A stretch of 37,551 nucleotides of DNA from Anaerolineae bacterium (GTDB lineage Bacteria > Chloroflexota > Anaerolineae > Anaerolineales > Anaerolineaceae): positions 1-37,551 of the forward strand of contig JABLXC010000035.1 in the NCBI GenBank assembly GCA_013178185.1, in the 5' to 3' direction. Position numbers and translations under genes: made by a program. The notes beneath the pieces are model-generated. The model worked only from the letters and a program-made list of their open reading frames with translations. It was not told the origin of the DNA and did not search any database. Every line of letters begins with the position of its first letter. Positions within the stretch are counted from its first letter, which is position 1. This document shows positions 23,416-32,388 of this stretch, piece after piece.

Positions 23416-24096
23416 ATGGAACAGTTCTTCCGTTTTTTACAGGACTATGAGATCTGGTTGTACCTGCTTTTGGGGGCAGTAGCTATTCTCTATTTTCAAA
23501 GGTTGATTCGCTCCTGGCAAGAATGGCGTTCGGCAATTTTTGGTTTAGAGCGTGAGAACGCCCAAAGGAAATTGAGCGCCTCTCTTTCTATCCTGGGGCT
23601 GTTGGTTTTTCTTGCGGTTGCAGAATTTGTCCTGGTTACCTTTATAATTCCGGTTTATCCGAAGACGACGGCCCTCCTAACGCCCACCCTGGATATCCTG
23701 GCAACCCCCACCATTACTTTGCCGCCTGATCTGGTTCAGGGCGAGTTTCCTTTGCAAGCTGGGACACCGCAGCCTTCTCTTGCCGAAGGCTGTGTTGCTG
23801 GTGAAATCGAGTGGAATGCTCCCTCTCCAGGGGAAGAAATCTCGGGCGCTGTTGAACTGTACGCAACCATCAACATTGCAGATTTGGGTTATTATAAATA
23901 CGAGTATAAACAATCGGGAAGTGAGAATTGGGTAACACTGACTGGCGGAAACACCCCCAAGAATAATGAACTGATTGGAACCTGGAATACCGAACAGCTT
24001 TTTCCAGGAGATTATCAGCTCAGGCTGGTGGTGTACAATACCCAAAATGAACAACTTCCGCCCTGTGAATTGCCAGTTCAGGTGACTCCCCCGTAA
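23416..24096 (+). CDS. Membrane-anchored hypothetical protein with extracytoplasmic beta domain
   Basis: 226 residues. Two hydrophobic helices (about 12-28 and 55-78) flank a basic cytosolic loop (RSWQEWRSAIFGLERENAQRK). After the second helix comes a Thr/Pro-rich linker (TTALLTPTLDILATPT) and a predicted beta-sandwich of about 100 residues with two Cys (GCVAGEIEWNAP and PPCELPVQV) that could form a disulfide outside the cell. WNAPSPGEEISGAVELYATI resembles Ig-like domains. No family recognised. First gene of a three-gene run with the GNAT and sensor genes (gaps 18 and 18 bp). The 100 bp upstream shows no clear promoter. Confidence 0.7.
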   Translation: MEQFFRFLQDYEIWLYLLLGAVAILYFQRLIRSWQEWRSAIFGLERENAQRKLSASLSILGLLVFLAVAEFVLVTFIIPVYPKTTALLTPTLDILATPTITLPPDLVQGEFPLQAGTPQPSLAEGCVAGEIEWNAPSPGEEISGAVELYATINIADLGYYKYEYKQSGSENWVTLTGGNTPKNNELIGTWNTEQLFPGDYQLRLVVYNTQNEQLPPCELPVQVTPP

Positions 24097-24114
24097 GAAG
24101 AAGGTGATCGAAAG

Positions 24115-24654
24115 ATGCCCGAAATTGAAATCCGTCCAGCTGTTCTTGCTGATTTGAACCATTTAATGGCGATTGATTCCTCCTATCAAAGTGATTATGT
24201 CTGGCAAATGGATCGCTCTGTTGAGGAAGGACAAACCGTGATCACCTTTCGCGAAGTGCGTTTGCCGCGCTCTGTTCGGGTTGAGTCGCCTCACCCTCTG
24301 ATCATTCCATCGAAAAGCGCTGATTTGAATATAGCCACCCTGGTCGCTTGGTTGACTGGTGAAATTGTGGGATATGTCCGTATTCATGAAAACCAGTTGC
24401 CTGGTGTGGGGTGGGTAACCAGCCTGGTCGTCCGCCCAGAAATTCGCCGGCGTGGGATTGGAACTGCCTTATTGTTGGCCGGGCAAGAGTGGGCTGCGAA
24501 CCAGGGATTGAGGAGAATCATTTGCGACATGCAGTCGAAAAATCATGCGGCTATTCACCTTATGCTGAAAATGGGCTACGAATTTTGTGGTTATAATGAT
24601 TATTATTACGCTAATAAAGATATTGCGCTTTTTTTTACGCGTTTTCTACGTTAG
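24115..24654 (+). CDS. GNAT-family N-acetyltransferase
   Basis: 179 residues. The acetyl-CoA loop VRPEIRRRGIGTALL (motif A, R/Q-x-x-G-x-G/A) sits around residue 107-121, followed by the motif B segment HAAIHLMLKMGYEFCGYNDYYY. Target may be a protein N-terminus, as in RimI, or a small molecule; the N-terminal half contains an unusual insertion (about 45-70) that is not RimI-like. Lies 18 bp after the preceding membrane protein and 18 bp before the sensor gene. Confidence 0.85.
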   Translation: MPEIEIRPAVLADLNHLMAIDSSYQSDYVWQMDRSVEEGQTVITFREVRLPRSVRVESPHPLIIPSKSADLNIATLVAWLTGEIVGYVRIHENQLPGVGWVTSLVVRPEIRRRGIGTALLLAGQEWAANQGLRRIICDMQSKNHAAIHLMLKMGYEFCGYNDYYYANKDIALFFTRFLR

Positions 24655-24672
24655 GAAGGGGGAAGTTTACTG

Positions 24673-26580
24673 ATGTTTGGTGGTTGGCAGAATGGGCTGC
24701 TGATCTTTTTTAGAACTGTAAGCCAGATACTTACAGCCGCGATCGCAATTACCGCTTTCTCTCTCTTTCTTTTTGCGCTCTCCCTAAATTTGCGAGATCG
24801 TGTTGTTCGGACCTTTTTGCTGATCTTAACGTGCGTTGTTATTGTTTTTACGGCAGAAGCTATCGGCAGCGCTGCTACGATTCCCTGGCAGGTTGAGTTT
24901 TGGTTGCACTTCCAATGGATTGGGATCATTATGCTCCCACCTGTTTACCTGCATTTTTCGGATGCGCTATTAGCAACAACAGGCAGACCCAGCCGCTGGC
25001 GGCGGATTTGGGCTGTCAGAGCCTCTTATTTCATCTCCCTCTTGTTTCTTGTTAGCCTTTTTTGGGGATCTTTCACCGGGGGTGTTGTGTTGGAGAAACA
25101 ACCAGCGCCTCATCTTGCACCGACAGCGGTTACGGAAGTTTTTACAGTCTATTATCTCCTTGTAATGGGTATGGCGTGGGTAATTTTTGTGCGTGCCTAC
25201 CGCCGTACGATCACCCCAACCTCTCGCCGGCGAATGCGATATTTGATCATTGGTGCTTTGGCGCCGGCGCTGGGTTCTTTTCCGTATCTTTTATTCGGTT
25301 CCTCTTTTGCGGCTAATCATCCCCTCTTTTTCTGGATTTTGGCTGCAGCTGCTAATTTTTTACTGGGTGGTCTGGTGGTGGGTATGTCTTATTCGGTTGC
25401 ATTTTTCGGGGTATCCTGGCCAGATCGTGTCATTAAGGGACGATTGTTCAAATGGATCATGCGCGGGCCGGTTACCGCAAGTTTTACACTTGCTGTCATG
25501 ACGATTGTCCGACGCGCAGGTGCATTGTTCGGTATTAATTATTCGGCTTTTGTGCCGATTGCTGTTGTTTTTACGATCTTGCTATTTCAGTATTTGATTA
25601 CCTTACTCAGCCCCCTGTGGGAGCGCTTATTGTTCTATGGCAAAGACCGCGAAGAACTCACTCTTTTGCAGCGCGTGCAAGAGCGTTTGTTAACACGGAA
25701 TGATTTGGAACAATATCTGGAGCTGGTGCTTGCAGCCGTTTGCGATCGTTTACAGGCACCAGGAGCTTATCTAATCACCTTGAATGGCAGCGGATTGGAA
25801 CTTGCTGTTGAAGTGGGCAAAGTTGATCTTGAAAGTGACAGGTCGCTGAAACAGGTTTTGGAAATTGTCAACCGGTCTGGATCAAAGCCGGAGGTGTTTA
25901 AGTGGGGGGGAGATTATTTGGTGCCATTGTTTGGAAATGAAAAATATGATGGCGAATTGATTGGTTTATTAGGCGTCAGCAATATAGCTGATCAGCTCTT
26001 GGACGATGATCAAACGCAAGCCCTGTATGTATTGGTAAAAAGGATTGAGACCGTTCTGCTTGATCGCATTGCCCAGGAAGATGCGTTTCGGGCGCTGGAG
26101 GTGTTGACCCCGGAGATGGAATATGTTCAGGAAGCCCGCGCCGCGAGCCGGTATGATGGCAGTCGCCTTCTGGAAGAGAAACTGCCATCTTCTTCTGAAG
26201 ACCTGGCTCAATGGGTCAAAGAAGCTCTGACACACTATTGGGGCGGGCCAAAACTGGCTCGCAGTCCTTTGTTGCAACTTATGGTTGTGAAGAATTCAGT
26301 TGATCAGCATGAAGGAAATTATCCTAATGCATTGCGCGCCATTCTCCGCTCTGCGATTGAAAAAATAAAACCAGAGGGAGAGCGACGTTTCACTGGTGAC
26401 TGGATATTATATAATATACTCGAGATGAAATTCCTTGAAGGCAGGAAAGTACGAGAAGTTGCGATGCGATTGGCGATGTCGGAAGCGGATTTGTACAGAA
26501 AACAGCGTGTTGCCATTGATGAGGTTGCCAGGACGATCCTGGATATGGAAGTTCAAGCCAGAGAACAAGCGGAAGATTGA
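24673..26580 (+). CDS. Polytopic membrane sensor with GAF-like and HTH-like C-terminal regions
   Basis: 635 residues. About nine hydrophobic segments (near 17-37, 43-67, 76-98, 115-138, 152-174, 188-208, 217-245, 266-280, 290-313); the first seven resemble the 7TM sensory module of some histidine kinases. A soluble GAF-like domain spans about 330-480 (LEQYLELVLAAVCDRLQAPGAYLITL). There is no H-box, N-box or G-box, so no kinase. The last ~80 residues (REVAMRLAMSEADLYRKQR) look like a helix-turn-helix of sigma-4 or winged type. Possibly a membrane-tethered regulator. GGAAGGGGG site before the ATG. Confidence 0.65.
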   Translation: MFGGWQNGLLIFFRTVSQILTAAIAITAFSLFLFALSLNLRDRVVRTFLLILTCVVIVFTAEAIGSAATIPWQVEFWLHFQWIGIIMLPPVYLHFSDALLATTGRPSRWRRIWAVRASYFISLLFLVSLFWGSFTGGVVLEKQPAPHLAPTAVTEVFTVYYLLVMGMAWVIFVRAYRRTITPTSRRRMRYLIIGALAPALGSFPYLLFGSSFAANHPLFFWILAAAANFLLGGLVVGMSYSVAFFGVSWPDRVIKGRLFKWIMRGPVTASFTLAVMTIVRRAGALFGINYSAFVPIAVVFTILLFQYLITLLSPLWERLLFYGKDREELTLLQRVQERLLTRNDLEQYLELVLAAVCDRLQAPGAYLITLNGSGLELAVEVGKVDLESDRSLKQVLEIVNRSGSKPEVFKWGGDYLVPLFGNEKYDGELIGLLGVSNIADQLLDDDQTQALYVLVKRIETVLLDRIAQEDAFRALEVLTPEMEYVQEARAASRYDGSRLLEEKLPSSSEDLAQWVKEALTHYWGGPKLARSPLLQLMVVKNSVDQHEGNYPNALRAILRSAIEKIKPEGERRFTGDWILYNILEMKFLEGRKVREVAMRLAMSEADLYRKQRVAIDEVARTILDMEVQAREQAED

Positions 26581-26595
26581 AAGGTGGTCTTTTTT

Positions 26596-26625
26596 TTGTT
26601 AGTTCAACCGGTTTTCTCGTTTAAT
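26596..26625 (+). promoter_or_regulatory. Weak promoter candidate before the S1-domain gene
   Basis: TTGTTA (26596-26601), 18-bp spacer, TTTAAT (26620-26625). It would give a leader of about 20 bases containing the GGGAGG ribosome binding site at 26641-26646. Confidence 0.35.
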
Positions 26626-26653
26626 TTTGTCGGAAGGGACGGGAGGTCATGGA

Positions 26654-27604
26654 ATGGTTGTAAAAAGAATGGAACTGCACCAGCAAGAAGAGATACCCGA
26701 AATAGATGAGGGCTGGTGGGCGTCGATCTTAGCCGATGAAGGAGAGACATTATCTGAGGCCAATGCAGGTACTGCCGCACAAAGTGAAGGTAGCGCTGGA
26801 TTGGTTACCGTTGACTGGCAACTTGCTCGTCAATTATATGAAAACGATGAGATTGTCGTGATGAAGGTATATGGCAGTAATCGCGGGGGACTGCTGGTGA
26901 CCGGCAATGGCATTCAGGGCTTTGTGCCGATCTCGCATCTCGTTAATGTGCCTAGTGGATTGGATGAAGAACAGCGACGTGCTCGCTTGGCGTCTTACAT
27001 TGGACAGAATCTGAATCTAAAGGTCATTGAGTGCGAACCTGTTCAAGAACGGATTGTACTTTCCGAACGCGCCGCGCTGGCAGGTGAGGGCAAGCGGAAA
27101 CAATTGTTTAACTCTCTGAAGACTGGTGATTTGGTTGAAGGGGTGGTTACTAATGTCACTGAATTTGGAGTCTTTGTTGACCTGGGAGGAGTGGAAGGCT
27201 TGATTCATGTCTCCGAATTGTCTTGGGGGCGAGTGCAACACCCCAATGAGGTTCTTCAGGTTGGCAAAGATGTTCGAGCCTTAGTCCTTCAGGTGAACGA
27301 GGAAAGTGCAAGAGTTGCCTTAAGCCTAAAACGCTTATATGAGAATCCGTGGGAAACGGTAGTGAACCGTTATCACCCTGGGGATATTCTTCCTGCGACA
27401 ATCACGAAGGTTGTGGGTTTTGGCGCCTTTGCCAGACTGGCGGAGGGTATTGAGGGGTTAATTCATATTTCTTCTATCCCGTTACCGTCAGACTGTAAAA
27501 CGATTGAACAGTACCTCTCGCAAGGCCAACCGGTCCAGGTGGAAATATTGCATATTGATGCAGAGCGACGCCGACTTGGATTAGGACTGGTCAATGTTGA
27601 ATGA
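26654..27604 (+). CDS. Protein with three S1 RNA-binding domains (ribosomal S1-like)
   Basis: 316 residues from ATG 26654, eight bases after GGGAGG; an earlier TTG frame start at 26627 would overlap that site. An acidic N-terminal part (about 1-60) precedes three OB-fold S1 repeats: 1 (about 70-140, VVMKVYGSNRGGLLVT...GFVPISHL), 2 (about 160-230, GDLVEGVVTNVTEFGVFVDL...GLIHVSEL) and 3 (about 245-315, GDILPATITKVVGFGAFARL...GLIHISSI). Domains 2 and 3 are canonical; domain 1 is degenerate. Such proteins bind mRNA on the ribosome or act as general RNA chaperones. Shares an ATGA overlap with ftsK. Confidence 0.88.
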   Translation: MVVKRMELHQQEEIPEIDEGWWASILADEGETLSEANAGTAAQSEGSAGLVTVDWQLARQLYENDEIVVMKVYGSNRGGLLVTGNGIQGFVPISHLVNVPSGLDEEQRRARLASYIGQNLNLKVIECEPVQERIVLSERAALAGEGKRKQLFNSLKTGDLVEGVVTNVTEFGVFVDLGGVEGLIHVSELSWGRVQHPNEVLQVGKDVRALVLQVNEESARVALSLKRLYENPWETVVNRYHPGDILPATITKVVGFGAFARLAEGIEGLIHISSIPLPSDCKTIEQYLSQGQPVQVEILHIDAERRRLGLGLVNVE

Positions 27605-29793
27605 GTGAAAAAAGAATAAAACCGAAAGCTTTGCCCCAACACGAACAAGTTAAAAGGTCACATTGGCTCGATCGATTCGGTTCATTGTGGTTGAGGTTTG
27701 ACCGCTTTGGCTGGGATGTGCTGGGCATTCTTCTGCTCTCGGCGGGGATGATTACATCGTTAGGTCTGGCTGGGTTGTCAGCCGGCAACTTGATGGAGGT
27801 GTTGGTTTGGTTACTTAAACGCTGGCTGGGGTGGGGGAGTTATCTGTTTGTGGTTGTCCTGATTGCTCTGGGTGTGTTAACGCTGCTTCGCCGCCTGACT
27901 CACTCCCCTCAATACCGCCTTGGGCGCATTCTTGCTCTGGAGGGTCTTTTTTTTAGCTTATTGGCTGTATTATCAATCTCGGGCGGTCGATCTGTTACGC
28001 GAGCAGATCAGGGATTAGATGGTGGGTTGATTGGGTGGGGATTGGCTACTCTGATGAATGTTGTTCTTCCCCAGCCTGTCGTGGCAATTCTGCTCATTAT
28101 TTTGTGCATTGTGTTTGCGGTTTCTGGTTTTGGTTTGAGTTCGTGGTTCGTTCGCAAGTTTGAAAATTGGCTGCTTAATGCCGATCAACCAAGACCCGCC
28201 GCAGTCTCGGCACAGCTTTCCGGACAGCCTGTCTCGATATCGCGGTCTGTGGAGTCGGAAGCGCCTTCACAGGAAGGCAGTCTTGAAAAGGATCGTTCCC
28301 TTTTGGAAGGGATTCCGAGGAAAGAGGAGGGTCTGCCTCCGCTTCACATTTTGATGCACGAACAGTCGAATAGCCCGGATGAAGAAAACATCCACTCCAC
28401 AGCTGAGGTGATTGAGCAGACACTGCGCGAGTTTGGTATCCCGGTCAGGGTGGTTGGATTTCGCGTTGGTCCCACAGTAACCCAATTTGCCGTTGAACCG
28501 GGTTTTGTTGAGAAGGAAGCCCCGGATGGACAGATAATCAAGCAAAAAGTCCGGGTATCCCAAATTTCTGCACTCTCTCGCGATCTTGCCTTGTCGCTTT
28601 CGGCAGAAAGGCTTCGCATCCAGGCGCCGGTTCCTGGCCGTTCTTTCGTCGGGATTGAAGTGCCGAACCGGAAGATATCGGTCGTTCGCTTGAGGCCTTT
28701 GTTAGAATCGGAAAATTTTAGGCGGTCGGAGTCTCGGCTGGCAATAGCCCTGGGCCGCGATGTTTCTGGCCAGCCGGTGATAGCCGATCTTGCTCGAATG
28801 CCGCACCTGCTCATTGCTGGAACAACAGGTTCGGGCAAATCAGTTTGCATTGCTGCTCTGGCGGTGTGCCTCGTGATGAATAACCGGCCATCGGACCTTC
28901 GTTTGGCAATGATGGATCCGAAAATGGTGGAATTGATCCGGTTTAATGGCCTCCCGCATCTGTTTGGGAAGGTGGAGACGGATGTCGATCGAATGTTAGG
29001 CGTTCTGAATTGGGCTTTAGCCGAGATGGATTCGCGCTATCGTTTGTTGGAAACTGCCAGGGCGCGAGATATTGAGGTGTATAACCGTAGGGCGGAGCGC
29101 CGCAAACAACCCCCTTTGCCCCGTATTGTGATATTGATTGATGAGCTTGCTGATCTGATGATGTCAGCACCGGACCAGACCGAGCACAATTTGGTGCGGC
29201 TTGCCCAAATGGCTCGAGCGACCGGAATTCACCTCGTGATCGCGACCCAACGCCCAAGTACGGATGTTGTGACTGGATTGATAAAAGCGAACTTTCCGGC
29301 CCGGATTTCTTTTAATGTGGCATCTTCGATTGATTCTCGTGTTATTTTGGACAGTACCGGTGCGGAGACCTTGATGGGACGGGGCGATATGCTTTTTCTG
29401 AACCCGGAAGCAGGCGTACCCTTGCGGGCTCAAGGCGTCATGGTAACAGACCATGAAATCCAGCGGGTGGTCAATTTTTGGCAGGAGACAAATCCTGAGT
29501 TGGAGAGTTCGGCTCCATGGGAAGAATTGATCAAACAGGATGAAGAAACAGGCGGGGACAACTTACTCAAACAGGCTATTGCGATTGTAAAGCAGACCCA
29601 ACGCGCCAGCGCCTCGCTTTTACAACGCAGACTGCATATTGGTTACCCGCGCGCCGCCCGCCTGATTGACGAAATGGAGGCACTTGGTGTTGTTGGCCCT
29701 GTGCAGGGGGGAGGGCGCGAGCGGGAGGTTTTGTGGTCCCCGGATGATGCCGATTTAGGGGAAGACATTGCCCCCGAGGAGGATGATTTTTGA
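27601..29793 (+). CDS. ftsK: DNA translocase FtsK/SpoIIIE
   Basis: 730 residues. Four hydrophobic N-terminal helices (about 35-60, 72-95, 105-125, 155-180) anchor it at the septum; a short linker (about 190-255) and an alpha domain (LREFGIPVRVVGFRVGPTVTQFAVEPG) follow. The motor has Walker A GTTGSGKS (407-414) and Walker B VILIDELADL (about 508-517), and a C-terminal winged-helix gamma domain (about 650-720, LHIGYPRAARLIDEME) that would read polar KOPS-like sequences. Pumps chromosome DNA during division. Translationally coupled to the S1-domain gene by overlap. Confidence 0.96.
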   Translation: MSEKRIKPKALPQHEQVKRSHWLDRFGSLWLRFDRFGWDVLGILLLSAGMITSLGLAGLSAGNLMEVLVWLLKRWLGWGSYLFVVVLIALGVLTLLRRLTHSPQYRLGRILALEGLFFSLLAVLSISGGRSVTRADQGLDGGLIGWGLATLMNVVLPQPVVAILLIILCIVFAVSGFGLSSWFVRKFENWLLNADQPRPAAVSAQLSGQPVSISRSVESEAPSQEGSLEKDRSLLEGIPRKEEGLPPLHILMHEQSNSPDEENIHSTAEVIEQTLREFGIPVRVVGFRVGPTVTQFAVEPGFVEKEAPDGQIIKQKVRVSQISALSRDLALSLSAERLRIQAPVPGRSFVGIEVPNRKISVVRLRPLLESENFRRSESRLAIALGRDVSGQPVIADLARMPHLLIAGTTGSGKSVCIAALAVCLVMNNRPSDLRLAMMDPKMVELIRFNGLPHLFGKVETDVDRMLGVLNWALAEMDSRYRLLETARARDIEVYNRRAERRKQPPLPRIVILIDELADLMMSAPDQTEHNLVRLAQMARATGIHLVIATQRPSTDVVTGLIKANFPARISFNVASSIDSRVILDSTGAETLMGRGDMLFLNPEAGVPLRAQGVMVTDHEIQRVVNFWQETNPELESSAPWEELIKQDEETGGDNLLKQAIAIVKQTQRASASLLQRRLHIGYPRAARLIDEMEALGVVGPVQGGGREREVLWSPDDADLGEDIAPEEDDF

Positions 29794-29797
29794 TTGC

Positions 29798-29826
29798 TTG
29801 ACAGTTTGGTGGTGGTGGGATAGCAT
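29798..29826 (+). promoter_or_regulatory. Promoter of the phosphotransferase-lgt pair
   Basis: A perfect TTGACA (29798-29803), 17-bp spacer and TAGCAT (29821-29826), immediately after ftsK. Start near 29833, leader about 38 bases. Confidence 0.7.
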
Positions 29827-29870
29827 TGTTTCGTTCTTATTTCTAAAATTTTCTTTTGGAGAACATTGTT

Positions 29871-30512
29871 GTGGACCGTGTTGTGGAAAATAAACAAGAA
29901 GGGCCTAAAACTTTTACGGATTACCTGCGCGTGCACCTTAAAGGAGCAGCGGATTCTGCCGCCGGTTTTCTTCTTAATCTCGGGCTGAAACCAAATGCTG
30001 TCACCTTTGCTGGTCTGCTTGGCCATATCGGCGCCGCGCTCCTGGTTGTGTATGGCCACATGTTCTGGGGCGGTCTGGTCTTGCTCATCATGGCACCTTT
30101 GGATTTTTTGGATGGAACAATGGCCCGGATGCGCGGTGAATCGTCCGCTTTTGGCGCATTCGTCGATTCGGTCACAGATCGGTACTCTGAATTTGTTATT
30201 ATGGGGGGGCTTCTTATCTATTACCTCATGAATCAAGATTGGATTGCCTGCATCGGCGTATATCTGGCGGCTGTTGGTTCTTTGATGGTGTCATATATCC
30301 GTTCTCGAGGGGAAGGTTTAGGATTTACTGTTAAAATTGGTTTGTTGACACGTGTTGAACGGTACATTGTTCTGATACCTGGGCTACTATTTAACTTCCC
30401 GGGGATCGCGGTCTGGATCATTGCCGTGTTAGCGAACTTTACCGCCTTACAAAGAATATTTTTTGTGCGCCGGGAATCGTATGGCCGGCCGTTGGATGCA
30501 GGTCCCAAATAG
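29871..30512 (+). CDS. CDP-alcohol phosphatidyltransferase (PgsA-like)
   Basis: 213 residues from GTG 29871 (GGAGA at 29858-29862, about nine bases before); the TTG at 29856 would overlap the site. Full signature D-x2-D-G-x2-A-R-x8-G-x3-D-x3-D at about residues 80-105 (DFLDGTMAR, then GAFVDSVTD), plus RSRGEGLG, and six hydrophobic helices. Makes phosphatidylglycerol phosphate or phosphatidylinositol-phosphate-type lipids from CDP-diacylglycerol; the R-S-R-G-E-G element is seen in inositol-phosphate-type members, but this is uncertain. Followed by lgt, which consumes phosphatidylglycerol. Confidence 0.87.
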   Translation: MDRVVENKQEGPKTFTDYLRVHLKGAADSAAGFLLNLGLKPNAVTFAGLLGHIGAALLVVYGHMFWGGLVLLIMAPLDFLDGTMARMRGESSAFGAFVDSVTDRYSEFVIMGGLLIYYLMNQDWIACIGVYLAAVGSLMVSYIRSRGEGLGFTVKIGLLTRVERYIVLIPGLLFNFPGIAVWIIAVLANFTALQRIFFVRRESYGRPLDAGPK

Positions 30513-30537
30513 TTGAAGGTGCAAGAGGAGATTCTTC

Positions 30538-31362
30538 ATGCCAGAAGGAATTCAGGTTGGTCCGTTATTTATTCATTTTTATGGCGTAATTATCATGGTG
30601 GGCGCATTAGGCGCGGCCTGGATGGCAGACCGTCAGGCGCGCCGGTGCGGTTTGGATCCAGAACTGGTTTGGGATATGTTGCCATGGTTGTTGATTGCCG
30701 GAATCATCGGCGCCCGCATCTGGCATCTCTTAACTCCTCCTGAGTCGATGGTAAAGCAAGGGTTAACCACCTATTACTACCTGACGCACCCGCTTGATGC
30801 GATTGCGATCTGGAAAGGTGGGCTGGGGATCCCTGGGGCAGTAATGGGAGGAGTTCTGGCTCTTTACCTTTATTCCCGCAAGAAGAAGCTCAACTTCTTT
30901 ACCTGGTTGGATATTATTGCTCCAGGTCTTGCTCTTGCGCAGGGTGTTGGCCGGTGGGGAAATTTCATCAATCAGGAACTGTACGGCGCGCCATCGGACC
31001 TTCCCTGGGCAATTTTCATTGACCCTGCCAAGCGTCTGCCTGGGTTTGAAAATATCAGTCATTACCATCCGCTGTTTCTCTATGAATCGATTTGGAACCT
31101 GCTGAACATGGTTTTCCTGCTATGGGTTGGGCGGCGGTTTTTAGACCGCTTGAAACCTGGTGACATATTTTTGTGTTACCTGGTCTTTTACCCGGTGGGG
31201 CGGTTTTTATTCGAATTCCTGCGACTGGACGCCTCGAAATTAGGCGGCCTGAATGCAAACCAGACCCTGATGGCTGTGATCGCGCTGCTTTCGGCTGCGA
31301 TGCTTTTCTTGCGGCACAGGCGTTCTGGCCAGGCAACCGTCGGTGAAGAAAACGCTAGCTAA
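30538..31362 (+). CDS. lgt: Prolipoprotein diacylglyceryl transferase
   Basis: 274 residues, about seven membrane helices. The Lgt signature GRWGNFINQELYG is at about 139-151, together with HFYGVIIMVGALGAAW near the N-terminus, GGLGIPGAVMGG and HPLFLYESIWN. Transfers diacylglycerol from phosphatidylglycerol to the lipobox Cys of preproteins, the step before LspA (19811). ATG preceded by GAGGAG. The 25-bp gap to the phosphotransferase suggests co-transcription, coupling lipid supply to lipoprotein modification. Confidence 0.96.
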   Translation: MPEGIQVGPLFIHFYGVIIMVGALGAAWMADRQARRCGLDPELVWDMLPWLLIAGIIGARIWHLLTPPESMVKQGLTTYYYLTHPLDAIAIWKGGLGIPGAVMGGVLALYLYSRKKKLNFFTWLDIIAPGLALAQGVGRWGNFINQELYGAPSDLPWAIFIDPAKRLPGFENISHYHPLFLYESIWNLLNMVFLLWVGRRFLDRLKPGDIFLCYLVFYPVGRFLFEFLRLDASKLGGLNANQTLMAVIALLSAAMLFLRHRRSGQATVGEENAS

Positions 31363-31400
31363 ATTTGCAGAAATGTAAGGCCAGATCCGCCCTGTTTGCA

Positions 31401-31428
31401 TTGCATTTCCCTCTTTTAATGGTATGTT
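31401..31428 (+). promoter_or_regulatory. Promoter of the ABC exporter operon
   Basis: TTGCAT (31401-31406), 16-bp spacer, TATGTT (31423-31428) extended by TGG directly before it. Start near 31435, about 18 bases before the ATG at 31453. Confidence 0.55.
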
Positions 31429-31452
31429 TTGTGGGTAAGGGTAGATTTTCCC

Positions 31453-32388
31453 ATGATCAAAGCTGAGGATCTGACCAAACACTTTGATACCTTTGTCGCT
31501 GTTGAGGGGGTGTCGTTCCATGTGCAGGCTGGCGAGGTGATGGTCTTGTTGGGTCCCAACGGCGCTGGTAAGACTACTACCGTTCGAATGTTGACCTCGA
31601 TCCTGGTTCCAACGCGTGGGCGGGCTTTTATTAATGGGTATGATGCAGTCCAACAGGCGGATCAAGTTCGTTTGTCCATCGGGGTATTGACGGAGCATCA
31701 TGGTCTTTATGGGCGCATGAATGCAGAAGAGTACCTCGATTTTTATGGACAGCTTTATCGCCTGGATGCACATACGCGCAAGACTCGTAGCAGCAGTCTG
31801 CTGGAACGATTTGGGCTGGAGAATGCATATCGGAAGCGTCTGGGCGAGTATTCAAAAGGAATGCGCCAGAAGCTGGCGTTGGTGCGGGCGCTGCTTCATG
31901 ATCCGCCGGTGCTTCTCCTGGATGAGCCGACCTCAGCGATGGACCCGGAGAGCGCCCGCATGGTGCGAGACGCGATCGTCAGTTTGCGGTCAAAAGACCG
32001 GGCGATCCTACTATGCACCCATAACCTTGTCGAGGCAGAAGAACTGGCGGATAAGGTTGCGATCATTCGACAGGGCAGTATCCTGATGTGTGATACCCCC
32101 GCCAGGTTAAAATCTACTCTTTTGGGTCCTGTGGAATTTCAAGCAACGCTGGCAGCGGATCTGGATGGGTGGCTTCCCGATCTCCCGCCCGGCGTTAAAT
32201 TGATTGGTAAAGGTCATAACTGGCTGCGGTTTCAAGTAGATCATCCAGAAGTAACGAACCCAATATTGCTGAGGCAAATGTTGGAAAATCGCCTCCAGGT
32301 AATCACTTTTCAAGAAGCGCCCCGCAGCCTTGAACAGGCCTATCTGGCGGCCGTCACTCAGGCGGATGAGGGGATACAAAATGATTGA
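31453..32388 (+). CDS. ABC-2 type transporter, ATP-binding protein
   Basis: 311 residues. Walker A GPNGAGKTT (about 37-45), Q-loop region around VLTEHHGLYG, signature LGEYSKGMRQKLAL (about 133-146), Walker B VLLLDEPTSAMDP (about 152-164) and switch His in CTHNLVEAEE. It is of the ABC-2 exporter class (CcmA/NatA-like), with a ~75-residue C-terminal regulatory tail. Powers the permease encoded next, with which it overlaps by 8 bp. ATG 31453 starts directly at the ABC domain; the GTG/ATG options upstream add residues without homology. Confidence 0.92.
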   Translation: MIKAEDLTKHFDTFVAVEGVSFHVQAGEVMVLLGPNGAGKTTTVRMLTSILVPTRGRAFINGYDAVQQADQVRLSIGVLTEHHGLYGRMNAEEYLDFYGQLYRLDAHTRKTRSSSLLERFGLENAYRKRLGEYSKGMRQKLALVRALLHDPPVLLLDEPTSAMDPESARMVRDAIVSLRSKDRAILLCTHNLVEAEELADKVAIIRQGSILMCDTPARLKSTLLGPVEFQATLAADLDGWLPDLPPGVKLIGKGHNWLRFQVDHPEVTNPILLRQMLENRLQVITFQEAPRSLEQAYLAAVTQADEGIQND

